Positions 53,722 to 62,347 of a stretch of 64,000 nucleotides of DNA are shown piece by piece. Made by a program: the position numbers and the translations under genes. Source of the stretch: Pseudomonadales bacterium (GTDB lineage: Bacteria; Pseudomonadota; Gammaproteobacteria; Pseudomonadales; UBA5518); the NCBI GenBank assembly GCA_024234165.1, contig JACKOP010000003.1, positions 682,001 to 746,000 of the forward strand, written 5' to 3'. The notes under the pieces were generated by a model. That model searched no databases and had not been told where the DNA came from. It was given only the letters and a program-made list of their open reading frames with translations. Each line of letters opens with the position of its first letter. The first letter of the stretch is position 1.

Positions 53722-54773
53722 ACGTATCGCGTGTGCTTGCTCCGTTGCTTGCCATCATGGTCGCGGCGTGTGCGGCGCCGTCCGCAACTCCGCCGGCGGC
53801 GCCGCTGGTGGCGGCGCCCGACGTGCCGCGCAGTGCCCAGCCGCTGGTGCAGGACCCCGCAGCGTTTCGCTTCGTGATCGTCGGCGATCGTACCGGCGGG
53901 CATCGGGCCGGCGTGTTCGAGCGGGCGATGGAGCAGATCAACCTGCTGCAGCCCGATTTCGTGTTGAGTGTCGGCGACCATATCGAAGGGTATACGGAGG
54001 ATCGTGCCGAACTGGCGCGCCAGTGGCAGGAGATCGCCGACGCGGTCGGAAAGCTGCAGATGCCGTACTTCCACGTCGTCGGCAACCACGACATGGGCAA
54101 CGAGACGATGCGGGCGGTGTGGCGGCAGCGGCTCGGGCGTGACTACTACCATTTTCGCTACCGCGACGTGCTGTTCCTGGCGCTGAACACCGAGGATCCT
54201 CCGGTGCTGCGACCCGGCAGGGAATCGTTCTCGACGGCCAAGGCCGACGAGAAGGGCTATGCGCTGTTTCGCCAGGCGGTCGCGCTGATGCAGAACGACC
54301 CCGAGGAGGCCAGGCGCGCGGCGCGGACCGATCCCGCACTCGCGCGCGTCATGAAGATCCTGCAGGATCTCGACAAGGTGGCGATCAGTGCCGAGCAGGT
54401 TGCGTACGTGCGCGAGGCGCTGGCTGCCAACGCCGATGCGCGCTGGACGGTGTTGCTGTTGCACAAGCCGGCATGGAAATACGATTCGCCGGAGTTCAGG
54501 CAGATCGAGGCGATGCTCGGCGATCGGCCGTATACGGTCGTCGCGGGACACCTCCACTACTATTCACTCGCCAGCCGTAACGGTCGCGACTACATCCAGA
54601 TGGGCACCACCGGTGGCACCCTCGATACGCACCCGCCCGGACCGGGAACCATGGATCACGTGATGTGGGTCACGATGACTGCCAAGGGGCCCGAGATCGC
54701 GAACATCAGGCTCGACGGTCTGCTCGATCGTTGCGGTGCCGAAGGGTGCACGCGCCCGACCGTGGCACATTGA
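53718..54773 (+). CDS. Metallophosphoesterase lipoprotein
   Basis: This 351-residue protein has a lipoprotein signal (VLAPLLAIMVAACAAP, lipidated cysteine at 18). The calcineurin-like motifs are complete: FVIVGDRTGG, LSVGDHIEG, VVGNHDMGN and the late AGHLHYYS. It would be a two-metal phosphoesterase or phosphatase anchored in a membrane and facing the periplasm. It starts inside the TetR stop (ATGA overlap), so it belongs to this operon. Confidence 0.9.
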   Translation: MNVSRVLAPLLAIMVAACAAPSATPPAAPLVAAPDVPRSAQPLVQDPAAFRFVIVGDRTGGHRAGVFERAMEQINLLQPDFVLSVGDHIEGYTEDRAELARQWQEIADAVGKLQMPYFHVVGNHDMGNETMRAVWRQRLGRDYYHFRYRDVLFLALNTEDPPVLRPGRESFSTAKADEKGYALFRQAVALMQNDPEEARRAARTDPALARVMKILQDLDKVAISAEQVAYVREALAANADARWTVLLLHKPAWKYDSPEFRQIEAMLGDRPYTVVAGHLHYYSLASRNGRDYIQMGTTGGTLDTHPPGPGTMDHVMWVTMTAKGPEIANIRLDGLLDRCGAEGCTRPTVAH

Positions 54774-54804
54774 TTCACACTGGCAGCAACAAGGAGTCAT
54801 ACGA

Positions 54805-55575
54805 ATGAGCGCGACGAAAGCGGTTTCTCTGGGTGGGGCAATCGTGACCGGAGGCTGTTCCGGCATCGGCGCTGCGTGTGCCGACGTACTGGCAGCGGAA
54901 GGCCGTGCAGTTGCGGTCTGGGATCTGGATGAGCAGCGCGCCGCTGCGATTGCCGGACAGCTCACCGCACAGCACGGCGTACCCGCAATCGGCCTCGGCA
55001 TCGATCTGCGCAGGACCGACGGCATCGCCGCGGCGGTGGAGCGTACCCGTGCTGCGATCGGTGCGATCGGCGCGCTGGTGCACGCGGCGGGCGTATCGAA
55101 CGCGATTCCGCTGAACGAGCTGACGTCGGATGCCTGGGATACGGTGCTGAACGTGAACCTGCGCGCGCTGCCGTTCATCGTGCAGGCGATCCGCGCCGAT
55201 CTCGCGGCGGCACGCGGCGGTGCGGTGGTTGGCATCGCGTCGATCAACGCGACGCTCGGCAACGCGGCCAACCCGGCCTACAGCGCCTCGAAGGGCGGCA
55301 TGTTGTCGCTGGTGCGCTCGCTGGCCGACGAACTGGCGGCAGACGGGGTGCGCATCAACGCCGTTTCTCCAGGACAGATCCGCACACCGATGCTGCAGCC
55401 GGTGCTCGATATCCTGCCGGCGGGGACCTTCGAGCGCCGTATCCTGCTCGGGCGTGTGGGTGAGCCCGTCGAGATCGCCCGCGCGGTGCGTTTCCTGCTG
55501 TCTGCGGACGCGAGCTACATCACCGCGACCGAGCTCGTGGTCGACGGGGGCAATATCTCCTCGCAGCGCATGTGA
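54805..55575 (+). CDS. SDR family oxidoreductase
   Basis: This 256-residue short-chain dehydrogenase has TGGCSGIGAACADVL, LVHAAGVSN in place of NNAG, a catalytic serine in IASINATLG, and YSASKGG. The end ITATELVVDGGNISSQRM is standard. AAGGAG lies 9 bases before the ATG. It is the last gene of the receptor-TetR-phosphoesterase run and could oxidise an alcohol made by the divergent molybdoenzyme; this is inference. Confidence 0.9.
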   Translation: MSATKAVSLGGAIVTGGCSGIGAACADVLAAEGRAVAVWDLDEQRAAAIAGQLTAQHGVPAIGLGIDLRRTDGIAAAVERTRAAIGAIGALVHAAGVSNAIPLNELTSDAWDTVLNVNLRALPFIVQAIRADLAAARGGAVVGIASINATLGNAANPAYSASKGGMLSLVRSLADELAADGVRINAVSPGQIRTPMLQPVLDILPAGTFERRILLGRVGEPVEIARAVRFLLSADASYITATELVVDGGNISSQRM

Positions 55576-55630
55576 CCCCAGGTCCGGGCGTCGGGGACTT
55601 CGGTTGCGAGCGGCAAGCGCGGTGGCGAAG

Positions 55631-56797
55631 TCAGGCCGCGCTGCAGTCCGGTGCCTGATCCCGCGGCTGGATCGCCGAGCGATCGACGCCTTCGCCGCAC
55701 GTCGGGCAGTGCGGGTCGCGCTGCAGCCTGAGCTCCGTGAAGCTCATCGCGAGAGCGTCGTAGGTGACGAGGCGACCGACCAGGCCCCTGCCGATGCCGA
55801 GGATCTGCTTGATCGCCTCGGTGGCCTGCAGAACGCCAAGCACGCCGGGCAGTGTGCCGAGCACCCCCGCTTCCGCGCAGGACGGCGCGGTGTCCGCGGG
55901 CGGTGGCTGCGGGAAGAGGCAGCGATAGCACGGTGCCCCATCGGCGGCGAAGGCTGTCAGCTGTCCTTCGAAACGCTGGATGGCCGCGTGGATCACGGGC
56001 TTGCGAAGGCGCAGAGCCGCGTCGTTGATGAGGTAACGGGTCGCAAAGTTGTCGCTGCCGTCGACGATGAGGTCGTAGTCCGCGAGTATCGCGAGCGCGT
56101 TCGCGGCGCCGAGACGCTCGGCGATGCGAATCACCCGGACATCCGGATTGAGGGCGCGAAGCGTTTGACCGGCGCTGTCGACCTTGGGCATGCCCAGGCG
56201 GTCGCTGGCGTGGAGCACCTGTCGCTGCAGGTTGCTCAGTTCGACGACATCGGAATCGACGATCCCCAGTGTGCCGATTCCGGCAGCCGCGAGATACAGG
56301 CCGGCGGGTGAGCCGAGACCTCCCGCACCGACGCACAGCACACGCGCCGCCAGCAACCTGCGCTGCCCCGCCACGCCGATTTCCGGCAGCCGCACGTGGC
56401 GCGCGTAGCGCGTTGTCTGCTCGGCGGTGAGCGGCGCCGCACGGCCGTCGGCATCGCCTGCGGGAACGACCCATGCGTGTCCGGCGCGTTGCCATTCGGC
56501 GAAGCCGCCGCGCATCGAACACACGCGCGAGTAACCCAGGTCGGCAAGCGCCTGCGAGGCAAGCTGCGACCGCACGCCGCTGCCGCAATAGGCGACGATG
56601 AGGCGCTGCTTGTCCGGGACGAGCTTGGCAATGTGCGTGGCGATCAGCGCGCGCGGCAAGCACAGGGCGCCAGCCACGATGCCGGCAGCGTGTTCGTCGG
56701 TTTCGCGAACGTCGAGCACGACCAGCGCCGGTGACTGCTGCAGCCACGAGGCGACCTCGTCGACACTCGCTTCGTCGACTGCCACCTCAGCCGCCAC
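55631..56797 (-). CDS. Rhodanese-E1 fusion: MoeB/ThiF-type adenylyltransferase
   Basis: This 388-residue protein joins an N-terminal rhodanese domain (about residues 10-115, active cysteine in VAYCGSGVRS) to an E1-like MoeB/ThiF domain (ATP site VLCVGAGGLGSPAGLYLAAA, DSDVVELSNLQRQ, zinc cysteines CYRC and CPTC). In MOCS3 and MoeZ the rhodanese domain is C-terminal, so the order here is reversed. It would adenylate a C-terminal Gly-Gly carrier and load it with sulfur. It overlaps the carrier gene by 11 bases, so that carrier is the natural partner. Confidence 0.92.
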   Translation of the reverse strand: MAAEVAVDEASVDEVASWLQQSPALVVLDVRETDEHAAGIVAGALCLPRALIATHIAKLVPDKQRLIVAYCGSGVRSQLASQALADLGYSRVCSMRGGFAEWQRAGHAWVVPAGDADGRAAPLTAEQTTRYARHVRLPEIGVAGQRRLLAARVLCVGAGGLGSPAGLYLAAAGIGTLGIVDSDVVELSNLQRQVLHASDRLGMPKVDSAGQTLRALNPDVRVIRIAERLGAANALAILADYDLIVDGSDNFATRYLINDAALRLRKPVIHAAIQRFEGQLTAFAADGAPCYRCLFPQPPPADTAPSCAEAGVLGTLPGVLGVLQATEAIKQILGIGRGLVGRLVTYDALAMSFTELRLQRDPHCPTCGEGVDRSAIQPRDQAPDCSAA

Positions 56798-57044
56798 TCA
56801 GCGCCTGGATGATCTGCAGCACGTCGCGTGGATCCACGCGCTGGCGCAGATCGAAGCACTGCTCGCCATTGATGAAGATGCGCATGTGCGGGCGCACCTC
56901 GCCCTGTTCGTCGATCAGTCGATGACGGATGCCCGGGAACTGCCGCTCGAGATTGACCAGGGCGTCACCCAGTGTCGCGCCGCAAGCCGCAACTTCCCGC
57001 TCGTTCGTGTAGGAGCGCAGCGGGCCCGGAATCACGACTTTCAC
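56787..57044 (-). CDS. MoaD/ThiS/CysO-type ubiquitin-like sulfur carrier
   Basis: This 85-residue beta-grasp protein begins VKVVIPGPLRSYTNEREV and ends with the required Gly-Gly (IIQALSGG). The terminal glycine would become a thiocarboxylate. The start is a GTG at 57044, only 4 bases after the stop of the BNR-repeat gene. No ATG fits a normal family length. Placement between a BNR-repeat protein and an E1 enzyme suggests a dedicated cassette. Confidence 0.88.
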   Translation of the reverse strand: MKVVIPGPLRSYTNEREVAACGATLGDALVNLERQFPGIRHRLIDEQGEVRPHMRIFINGEQCFDLRQRVDPRDVLQIIQALSGG

Positions 57045-57048
57045 GGCA

Positions 57049-58176
57049 CTAGACCTGCGCAGTTTCCACGGCGTAAATCTCGGGAAGATGTTGTGCGATG
57101 CACTTCCAGTGCGCGCCTTCGTCGGCCCCCATCCACAACTCACCGCTCGTCGTCCCGAGATACAGGCCGACCGGATCGCGCGCATCGCTCGTCATCGCTT
57201 GCCGCTTCACGGTCCACCACGCCTGGGATTCCGGGAGCCCCGCATCCAGGCGGCGCCAGGTCCGGCCGCCGTTGCGCGTGACGTAGACGGCCGGTTTGCC
57301 GGCGAGGCTCACACGGGGCCAGACGGACGAGCCATCCATCGGGAACACCCAGGCAATGTCGTCATCGTGTGGATGCACGACCATCGGAAAGCCGACGTCG
57401 CCGATCGACTTCGGCATCGTCTTGCCGATGCGTGTCCAGCGCCGGCCGGGACGGTCGAGTCGATAGATGCCACAATGATTCTGTTGATAGAGGCGGTCCG
57501 GATTGCTGGGGCAGATGCGGATGCAATGCGGATCGTGAAACCAGACCTTCGAGGGATCGAACATCTCGACGACTTCCAGCCCGTCGATCAACGGCGCCCA
57601 GCTTTGTCCGCCGTCGGTCGATTCGTGCACGCCGCCACTCGACATGCCGAGATAGAGGTGGTTTGCGTCCCGCGGATCCACGATGACGGAGTGCAGCTTC
57701 GGGCCATCCGGTGTGCCATCCTGCGGGCCGCCCATCCACTCGCGGTACTGCGGATCGTCGTTGAGGCCGGCGCATTCCTCCCACGAGTCGCCGCCATCCT
57801 CCGAGCAGAACAGGCCGTGCGGCGACGTGCCCGCGTACCAGACACCCGGTTGCGATTCGAGCCCGGGTGTCAGCCAGAACGTGTGATTGACGACCCGGCC
57901 CTTCTCGCCTTCGGGAACCTTGGCGAATGCCGGCGGCCGTTTGACCTCGCGCCAGCTGCGCCCGCGATCGAGCGAACGGAACAAGGTTGGCCCGAGGTGT
58001 CCGGTGCTCGCGGCCGCGAGCAGGGTCCGGCCGTCGCGCGGATCGAGCACCAGGTGATGAATGATGTTGCCGAGGAAGTGCGGGCCGTCGATCCGCCACC
58101 GCTTGCGTGCCCCATCGCCGTGCAGTATCCAGGCACCCTTGCGTGTCGCGACGAGCAGCAGGGTCTTGTGTGCCAT
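57049..58176 (-). CDS. BNR/Asp-box repeat beta-propeller protein
   Basis: This 375-residue protein has at least five Asp-box-like repeats (SLDRGRSW, SEDGGDSW, STDGGQSW, TRNGGRTW and GADEGAHW), predicting a sialidase-like or YCF48-like beta-propeller. The sialidase catalytic residues are not recognisable, so enzymatic activity is not claimed. No signal peptide is seen, so it is probably cytoplasmic. It leads the propeller-carrier-E1 cassette, which may link it to sulfur transfer or to ubiquitin-like tagging. Confidence 0.88.
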   Translation of the reverse strand: MAHKTLLLVATRKGAWILHGDGARKRWRIDGPHFLGNIIHHLVLDPRDGRTLLAAASTGHLGPTLFRSLDRGRSWREVKRPPAFAKVPEGEKGRVVNHTFWLTPGLESQPGVWYAGTSPHGLFCSEDGGDSWEECAGLNDDPQYREWMGGPQDGTPDGPKLHSVIVDPRDANHLYLGMSSGGVHESTDGGQSWAPLIDGLEVVEMFDPSKVWFHDPHCIRICPSNPDRLYQQNHCGIYRLDRPGRRWTRIGKTMPKSIGDVGFPMVVHPHDDDIAWVFPMDGSSVWPRVSLAGKPAVYVTRNGGRTWRRLDAGLPESQAWWTVKRQAMTSDARDPVGLYLGTTSGELWMGADEGAHWKCIAQHLPEIYAVETAQV

Positions 58177-58601
58177 TGCCCCCCTCCGAGTCCCTCAGGT
58201 TGCCAAATTGCGCGCTGCAGCGTGCCGGCGCCACGGCATTCGCGTTGCCGTCTCGCGTCGAGTTTACGCCAACGCAGGGAAGCCGCCACCGGTGTGGTGA
58301 CGCTGGTGGCACGCCCGCGCGTGGCCCGCTGTCGACTGGGTCGCTGGTGATGGCGTGAGTGGCGCCTCCGCGAGGTGCATGGATTGGGAGCAGGGACGCT
58401 GGCGATCGGCAGCGGACGCCGACGATCCGCTGTTCCGACCCGATTCGAGCAGGCGGGCAGGGTGTCGAGCGGGATCGCTCCAACCAGACAGGTGCTTATG
58501 CGTTCAGCAAGCGCCGCCGAGCGTGCGAAACGGCGCCACAAGCAGTTGAAGGCAAAGGGGGAAGCCGGGAATGATCCGACGAGGCTGGGGGAGGGTCGTG
58601 T
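58177..58601. other. Intergenic region, nothing recognised
   Basis: This 425-base gap between the BNR-repeat start and the DJ-1 family stop has several short open frames but none with recognisable domains or a good ribosome site. A basic 44-residue stretch with KRRHKQLKAKGE can be read on the plus strand from about 58498; it is too short to support as a gene. Confidence 0.5.
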
Positions 58602-59234
58602 TCATCCCAGCGACGCCATCAACAGATCATGAGACCTCTGCCTGATGATGGGGTCTGATCCACCGTAAGGAAAAGGAGGTTCAGGATCGTATTCGATGCC
58701 GACCTGGATGGCCTGAGCCGTCACCGGATCAGCAATTTCGGCACACAGGACCAGCGCCAGGTCGATTCCGGCAGAAACGCCTGCTGCCATGAACACCTTG
58801 CCCGACCGGGTGAAGCGTTTCCCACTGTAGTGCAGCCCCATCTCCTCGACCGTCTCAGCCGCCTCCCAGTGCGTCGAGACATCACCCTGGGTGACGATCC
58901 CGGCTGCGATCAGGATCAGTGCACCCGTGCAGACCGAAGCCGTGATGCGCGTTTGGGCATGCTGCGCCTGCAGCCAGCGCTGGACGGACGGGTCCTGCGC
59001 AACCGGCATCACCTTTGCAGGTGGCCCACCGGGCACCAGCAGCACATCGGAGCGACCTGCGGCAGCCACGTCGCAAGTCGGCAGGAAACGCATGAACCCC
59101 GTGTCGGACGTGATCGGCTCGTTGTCCAGCGCGACGAACTGCAGTCTTGCTCCCGGCAGCCGGCTCAATACTTCATAAGGTCCTACCGCATCGAGCATCG
59201 TCATGCCCGGATAAGCCAGAATATTGATCAGCAT
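58602..59234 (-). CDS. DJ-1/PfpI family protein (isonitrile hydratase-like)
   Basis: This 210-residue protein has the nucleophile elbow with C102 in ASVCTGALIL and a following THWEAAETVEEMG, as in isonitrile hydratase InhA and related DJ-1/PfpI proteins. The acidic residue near the N-terminus (DAVGPYEVL) is the usual partner. It may hydrate an isonitrile or act as a glyoxalase or regulatory domain; no AraC domain is attached. The ATG at 59234 follows GAGG at 8 bases. Confidence 0.88.
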   Translation of the reverse strand: MLINILAYPGMTMLDAVGPYEVLSRLPGARLQFVALDNEPITSDTGFMRFLPTCDVAAAGRSDVLLVPGGPPAKVMPVAQDPSVQRWLQAQHAQTRITASVCTGALILIAAGIVTQGDVSTHWEAAETVEEMGLHYSGKRFTRSGKVFMAAGVSAGIDLALVLCAEIADPVTAQAIQVGIEYDPEPPFPYGGSDPIIRQRSHDLLMASLG

Positions 59235-59429
59235 GGCTCGTTCCTCGTCGTACGTCGGCAACCCTGCCTGCTCGCAACCTGGCCAGTCGGGCTCGAGTGC
59301 ATGATGCGTCATCGAAACACACATGAAAACGGCGTGCGCCAGGGATCACCCTTGGAAGGCTCAAGGCTCAAGCGTGTCGCCGCAATGGGTGCCACAGATG
59401 GCCGGTGCGGTCGAGCTGCTGCGCGCGAC

Positions 59430-60428
59430 TCATGGTGCCGCGCTTTCCCGGTCGGCGAGGCCTTGCGTGATCGCCTCGATACGCGCCTTGACTTCGGGCG
59501 TCAAGCCGGGCAATACGGCCATGGCGCCCAGGTTGTCCTGCAACTGACTCAGCTTCGACGCTCCGGTGATGACGCTGCTCACGCGCGGGTTGGCCGCCGC
59601 CCAGGCGATCGCCAGTTGCGCCGCCGTGGCGCCGAGTTCGGCGGCAAGCGCTTCGAGTTCGGCCACCGCGGCGGTCTTTGCCTGGTCGGCCAGGTCTGCG
59701 TGCAGGAACGACATGCCTTCCATCGCGCCGCGGCTGCCGGCGGGAACGCCGCGGCGGTACTTGCCGCTCAGCAGTCCGGACGCGAGCGGGCTCCAGGTCG
59801 TGAGGCCAAGCCCGATGTCCTCGTAGAGCCGCGCGTACTCGTGTTCGACGCGCCGGCGATGGAACAGGTTGTATTGCGGCTGCTCGACTACCGGCTTGTG
59901 CCAGCCGTGGCGTTCGGCGACGGCACAGGCGGCGCGGATGTCGTCGGCGCTCCACTCGCTCGTGCCCCAGTAGAGCGCCTTGCCTTGCTCGATGATGTCG
60001 CTCATCGCGCGCGCCGTCTCCTCGACCGGCGTCTGCGGGTCGGGGCGGTGGCAGTAGATCAGGTCGATATGGTCCAGGCCGAAGCGTTGCAGCGAGCCGT
60101 CGATGGCATCCAGCAGATACTTGCGATTCAGCGTGTTCTTGCGGTTGACCGCCCCGGCGTCGCGCCCCAGGCCCCAGAAGAACTTGGTCGAGACGACGTA
60201 GTTCAAGCGCGGCCACTTGAGTGTCTTCAGCGCCGCGCCCATGACGACCTCGCTTTGTCCTTGGGCATACGCCTCGGCGTTGTCGAAGAAGTTGACGCCG
60301 GCGTCGAAGGCGGCGGCCATCATCTCGACCGCCGCATGGTGGTCCACCTGGTTGTGGTAAGTCACCCAGGACCCCAGCGACAAAGCGCTGACGCGCAGGC
60401 CGCAGCGGCCGAGACGGCGGTATTGCAT
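59430..60428 (-). CDS. Aldo/keto reductase
   Basis: This 332-residue NADPH-dependent TIM-barrel reductase is of the Kv-beta/YghZ type. The tetrad can be seen: D49, Y54 in DNAEAYAQG, K82 in VVSTKFFWG, and a histidine in IYCHRPDP. The C-terminal cofactor segment is VITGASKLSQLQDN. It reduces aldehydes or ketones in the cytoplasm; members of this group handle methylglyoxal and other electrophiles. The gene is solitary. Confidence 0.92.
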   Translation of the reverse strand: MQYRRLGRCGLRVSALSLGSWVTYHNQVDHHAAVEMMAAAFDAGVNFFDNAEAYAQGQSEVVMGAALKTLKWPRLNYVVSTKFFWGLGRDAGAVNRKNTLNRKYLLDAIDGSLQRFGLDHIDLIYCHRPDPQTPVEETARAMSDIIEQGKALYWGTSEWSADDIRAACAVAERHGWHKPVVEQPQYNLFHRRRVEHEYARLYEDIGLGLTTWSPLASGLLSGKYRRGVPAGSRGAMEGMSFLHADLADQAKTAAVAELEALAAELGATAAQLAIAWAAANPRVSSVITGASKLSQLQDNLGAMAVLPGLTPEVKARIEAITQGLADRESAAP

Positions 60429-60681
60429 GACGAAACCTCGCTGGTTGGCAGACCCTCAGCGTAGACGATCGGTAAGGTGCTCGATCGGTCAGGGTTTCAC
60501 AGGCTCTCAGCCCGGCGGCAATGCCGGTGCGTTATTGCTGGCGTTGGCGGGTGTCGGTGCCGGCGTTCTGTGGTCGTGGCTGCCCGGCAGCCTGCCGGCG
60601 GGGCTGGCGTTGTTCGTCTTTGTCGTCGTGCTGACGGCGTCGTGCACCGGGCTCGTGAGCGTTGTCGCGCTGACCACGTGA
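60429..60681 (+). other. Possible membrane-protein fragment
   Basis: An open frame here encodes about 55 hydrophobic residues (for example LLALAGVGAGVLWSW and LALFVFVVVLTASCTG) that could form two membrane helices. There is no good ribosome site and no family is recognised. It is probably a gene remnant at the left edge of the variable region. Confidence 0.2.
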
Positions 60682-61078
60682 GGGCTTGCCGCTCGAGGAG
60701 CGCATCGCTGCCGACCGCAGCAGCGTGCTGTTCGCCCATCACGCTGACTTTCGGCGCCCATCTCGAGACTGGCTCCACATTCCTCTACGGGATTCGTTTG
60801 TACGGGGATTGATGAAGCGGGGCGGCGGGTGCGCGAGAACGGGAAATCGGATTGACCCATCGTGAGCTTTTGAGGTCGCGCTGGATGGCTCTCTGGTGGA
60901 GCTGATGGCCCTCCGGGTCCTTGTCGTCGGGGATTTCGCTGGGTAGTGCCGCGTACTGGATGCACTCTTCTTTATAGTGAATAGTGACCTGCGCTTGGTG
61001 CGGATTGCTGCTTACCCTGCTGGCGGCGCAGTATGAATGTCCCATCCACTCAATAATCCAGCGCGATAAATTTGCTGA
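60682..61078. other. Degenerate intergenic stretch
   Basis: No supported gene. Stops occur in all likely frames, and base composition is lower in GC than the surroundings. It lies between an aldo/keto reductase and the restriction-modification locus, so it may be a transfer junction. Confidence 0.4.
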
Positions 61079-61501
61079 TGCATCCCGGCTGATCCTGTTG
61101 TTCCGGTAACAAACGATGCCTCGCCTATTGAGGCTCCCGACGAGGATGGCGAGTTGCCGGCGCAAAAGGTAGTGACTCTTGCGGAAGACAATATGCGCGC
61201 TGACCCGGGCTCAGGAGCCGCCGGTATGGCAGCGGAATCCCCCGGGAGTACCGACCTCTTCAGCGAAAGTGCTCAGGGAGATCCTGTTCCGGTAGCGCAG
61301 CAAGCAGTTTCGACACCCGTAGAATACAGCGACACTGCCGACGCGTCCCAAGGCGCTCCTGTCAGCGGACGTCGTCGCGAGTCTCCGCCACGAACATCCG
61401 CCGGTAGCAAACCAAAAACGAACGAAGGCCGCCCGAAGGCTAGACGAGCTAATCAAGCCGAAGCCTCGAAGCCAGAGAACCTGGAGGCAGAAGGAATCTG
61501 A
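61079..61501 (+). pseudogene. 3' remnant or small disordered protein next to vsr
   Basis: A frame open from 61079 to the stop at 61501 lacks a proper start; the first ATG is at 61193. The product would be low-complexity: an acidic front (EAPDEDGELPAQ), then Ala/Ser/Pro-rich, then a basic tail (SKPKTNEGRPKARRANQ). This pattern suits the disordered C-terminus of a larger protein that has been lost. It ends 7 bases before the vsr stop. No family is recognised. Confidence 0.3.
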
Positions 61502-61508
61502 TGTGTGT

Positions 61509-62015
61509 TCAAGCGTTCTTCATCGCGCGCTTTGCGGGCTGGCGCCCGAGTGCACCTGGCAGCGCACGGCCCTTGATTTCCTGCTCGCGGCGCTTAGACA
61601 GCAGCCAGCGGTGCAGACGCTCGATCACCACATCATCGCCGATCTGATCAGGCCCCTTCAGCGCGCACTCCCATACGATCGCGACTCGCCATCCCGATTC
61701 GCGATAAATGTGCAGGTTGCGCCGGTCTCGCAACCGGTTCTGGCGGACCTTCTCCTTCCAGAATTCGCGGCGCGTCGAGGGAATCCTGTATAGCGGACAG
61801 TTGTGACCATGCCAGAAGCAGCCGTTCACCAGCACTATGGCCTCATATTTCGGCAGCACGATATCCGGCCGACCGGGGATCTTGCGCACGTGCAGTCTGT
61901 AGCGAAAACCTGCGCGATGGAGGCCGCGCCGGATCACCATTTCCGGCCTTGTGTTCGCGCCCCGTATGCCGGCCATCATGCGCGAGCGTGTTTGCGCGTC
62001 AACCACATCCGTCAT
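61509..62015 (-). CDS. vsr: Very short patch repair endonuclease Vsr
   Basis: This 168-residue protein begins MTDVVDAQTRSRMMAGIRG, as in known Vsr proteins. With the ATG at 62015, D51 (GRPDIVLP), H69 and H71 (CFWHGHNC) and zinc ligands C66 and C73 fall at the same numbers as in E. coli Vsr. It nicks 5' to the T of T:G mismatches that arise by deamination of 5-methylcytosine in CCWGG sites. It is divergent from the dcm-like gene, whose product makes the lesion-prone base. Confidence 0.95.
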   Translation of the reverse strand: MTDVVDAQTRSRMMAGIRGANTRPEMVIRRGLHRAGFRYRLHVRKIPGRPDIVLPKYEAIVLVNGCFWHGHNCPLYRIPSTRREFWKEKVRQNRLRDRRNLHIYRESGWRVAIVWECALKGPDQIGDDVVIERLHRWLLSKRREQEIKGRALPGALGRQPAKRAMKNA

Positions 62016-62260
62016 ATGCACTCCGCCACTTCGCGGATCGGACCCCGCTGCACCCGACCCTGTCCGGGCAGGTTAGCGGAGCACACTGGTGCGCACCACG
62101 ACTTCTGGTTGACCAGCAGCGGATTCAGTGAAGACAGAGGATGAGTAGATGACAAGGGTATATCTCGCGGCTTCTGCGCGTCTGGAAGGAGGTCGTGCGA
62201 GTGGTCGGGCAGGAAGCCAATGTCGTGATGTGGTGGCTGAAGTCGTCGCGAAGCGCTCGC

Positions 62261-62289
62261 TTGTCGTGCGCATGCATCATGTATATATA
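62261..62289 (+). promoter_or_regulatory. Candidate promoter of the cytosine methyltransferase gene
   Basis: TTGTCG at 62261-62266 and TATATA at 62284-62289 are 17 bases apart. Transcription would start near 62296, which makes the in-frame ATG at 62300 nearly leaderless and favours the ATG at 62348 as start. The site was found by eye. Confidence 0.45.
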
Positions 62290-62347
62290 GACAGCACGCA
62301 TGCCCGCTGGCAGAATGTCCGGAAATTTCCCGCGGATGACCTGCCAG

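Noticed and set aside
62149..62347. Small controller (C-protein) gene between vsr and the methyltransferase
   Set aside because: The short frames here have no helix-turn-helix, and a helix-turn-helix is instead seen in the methyltransferase N-terminus.
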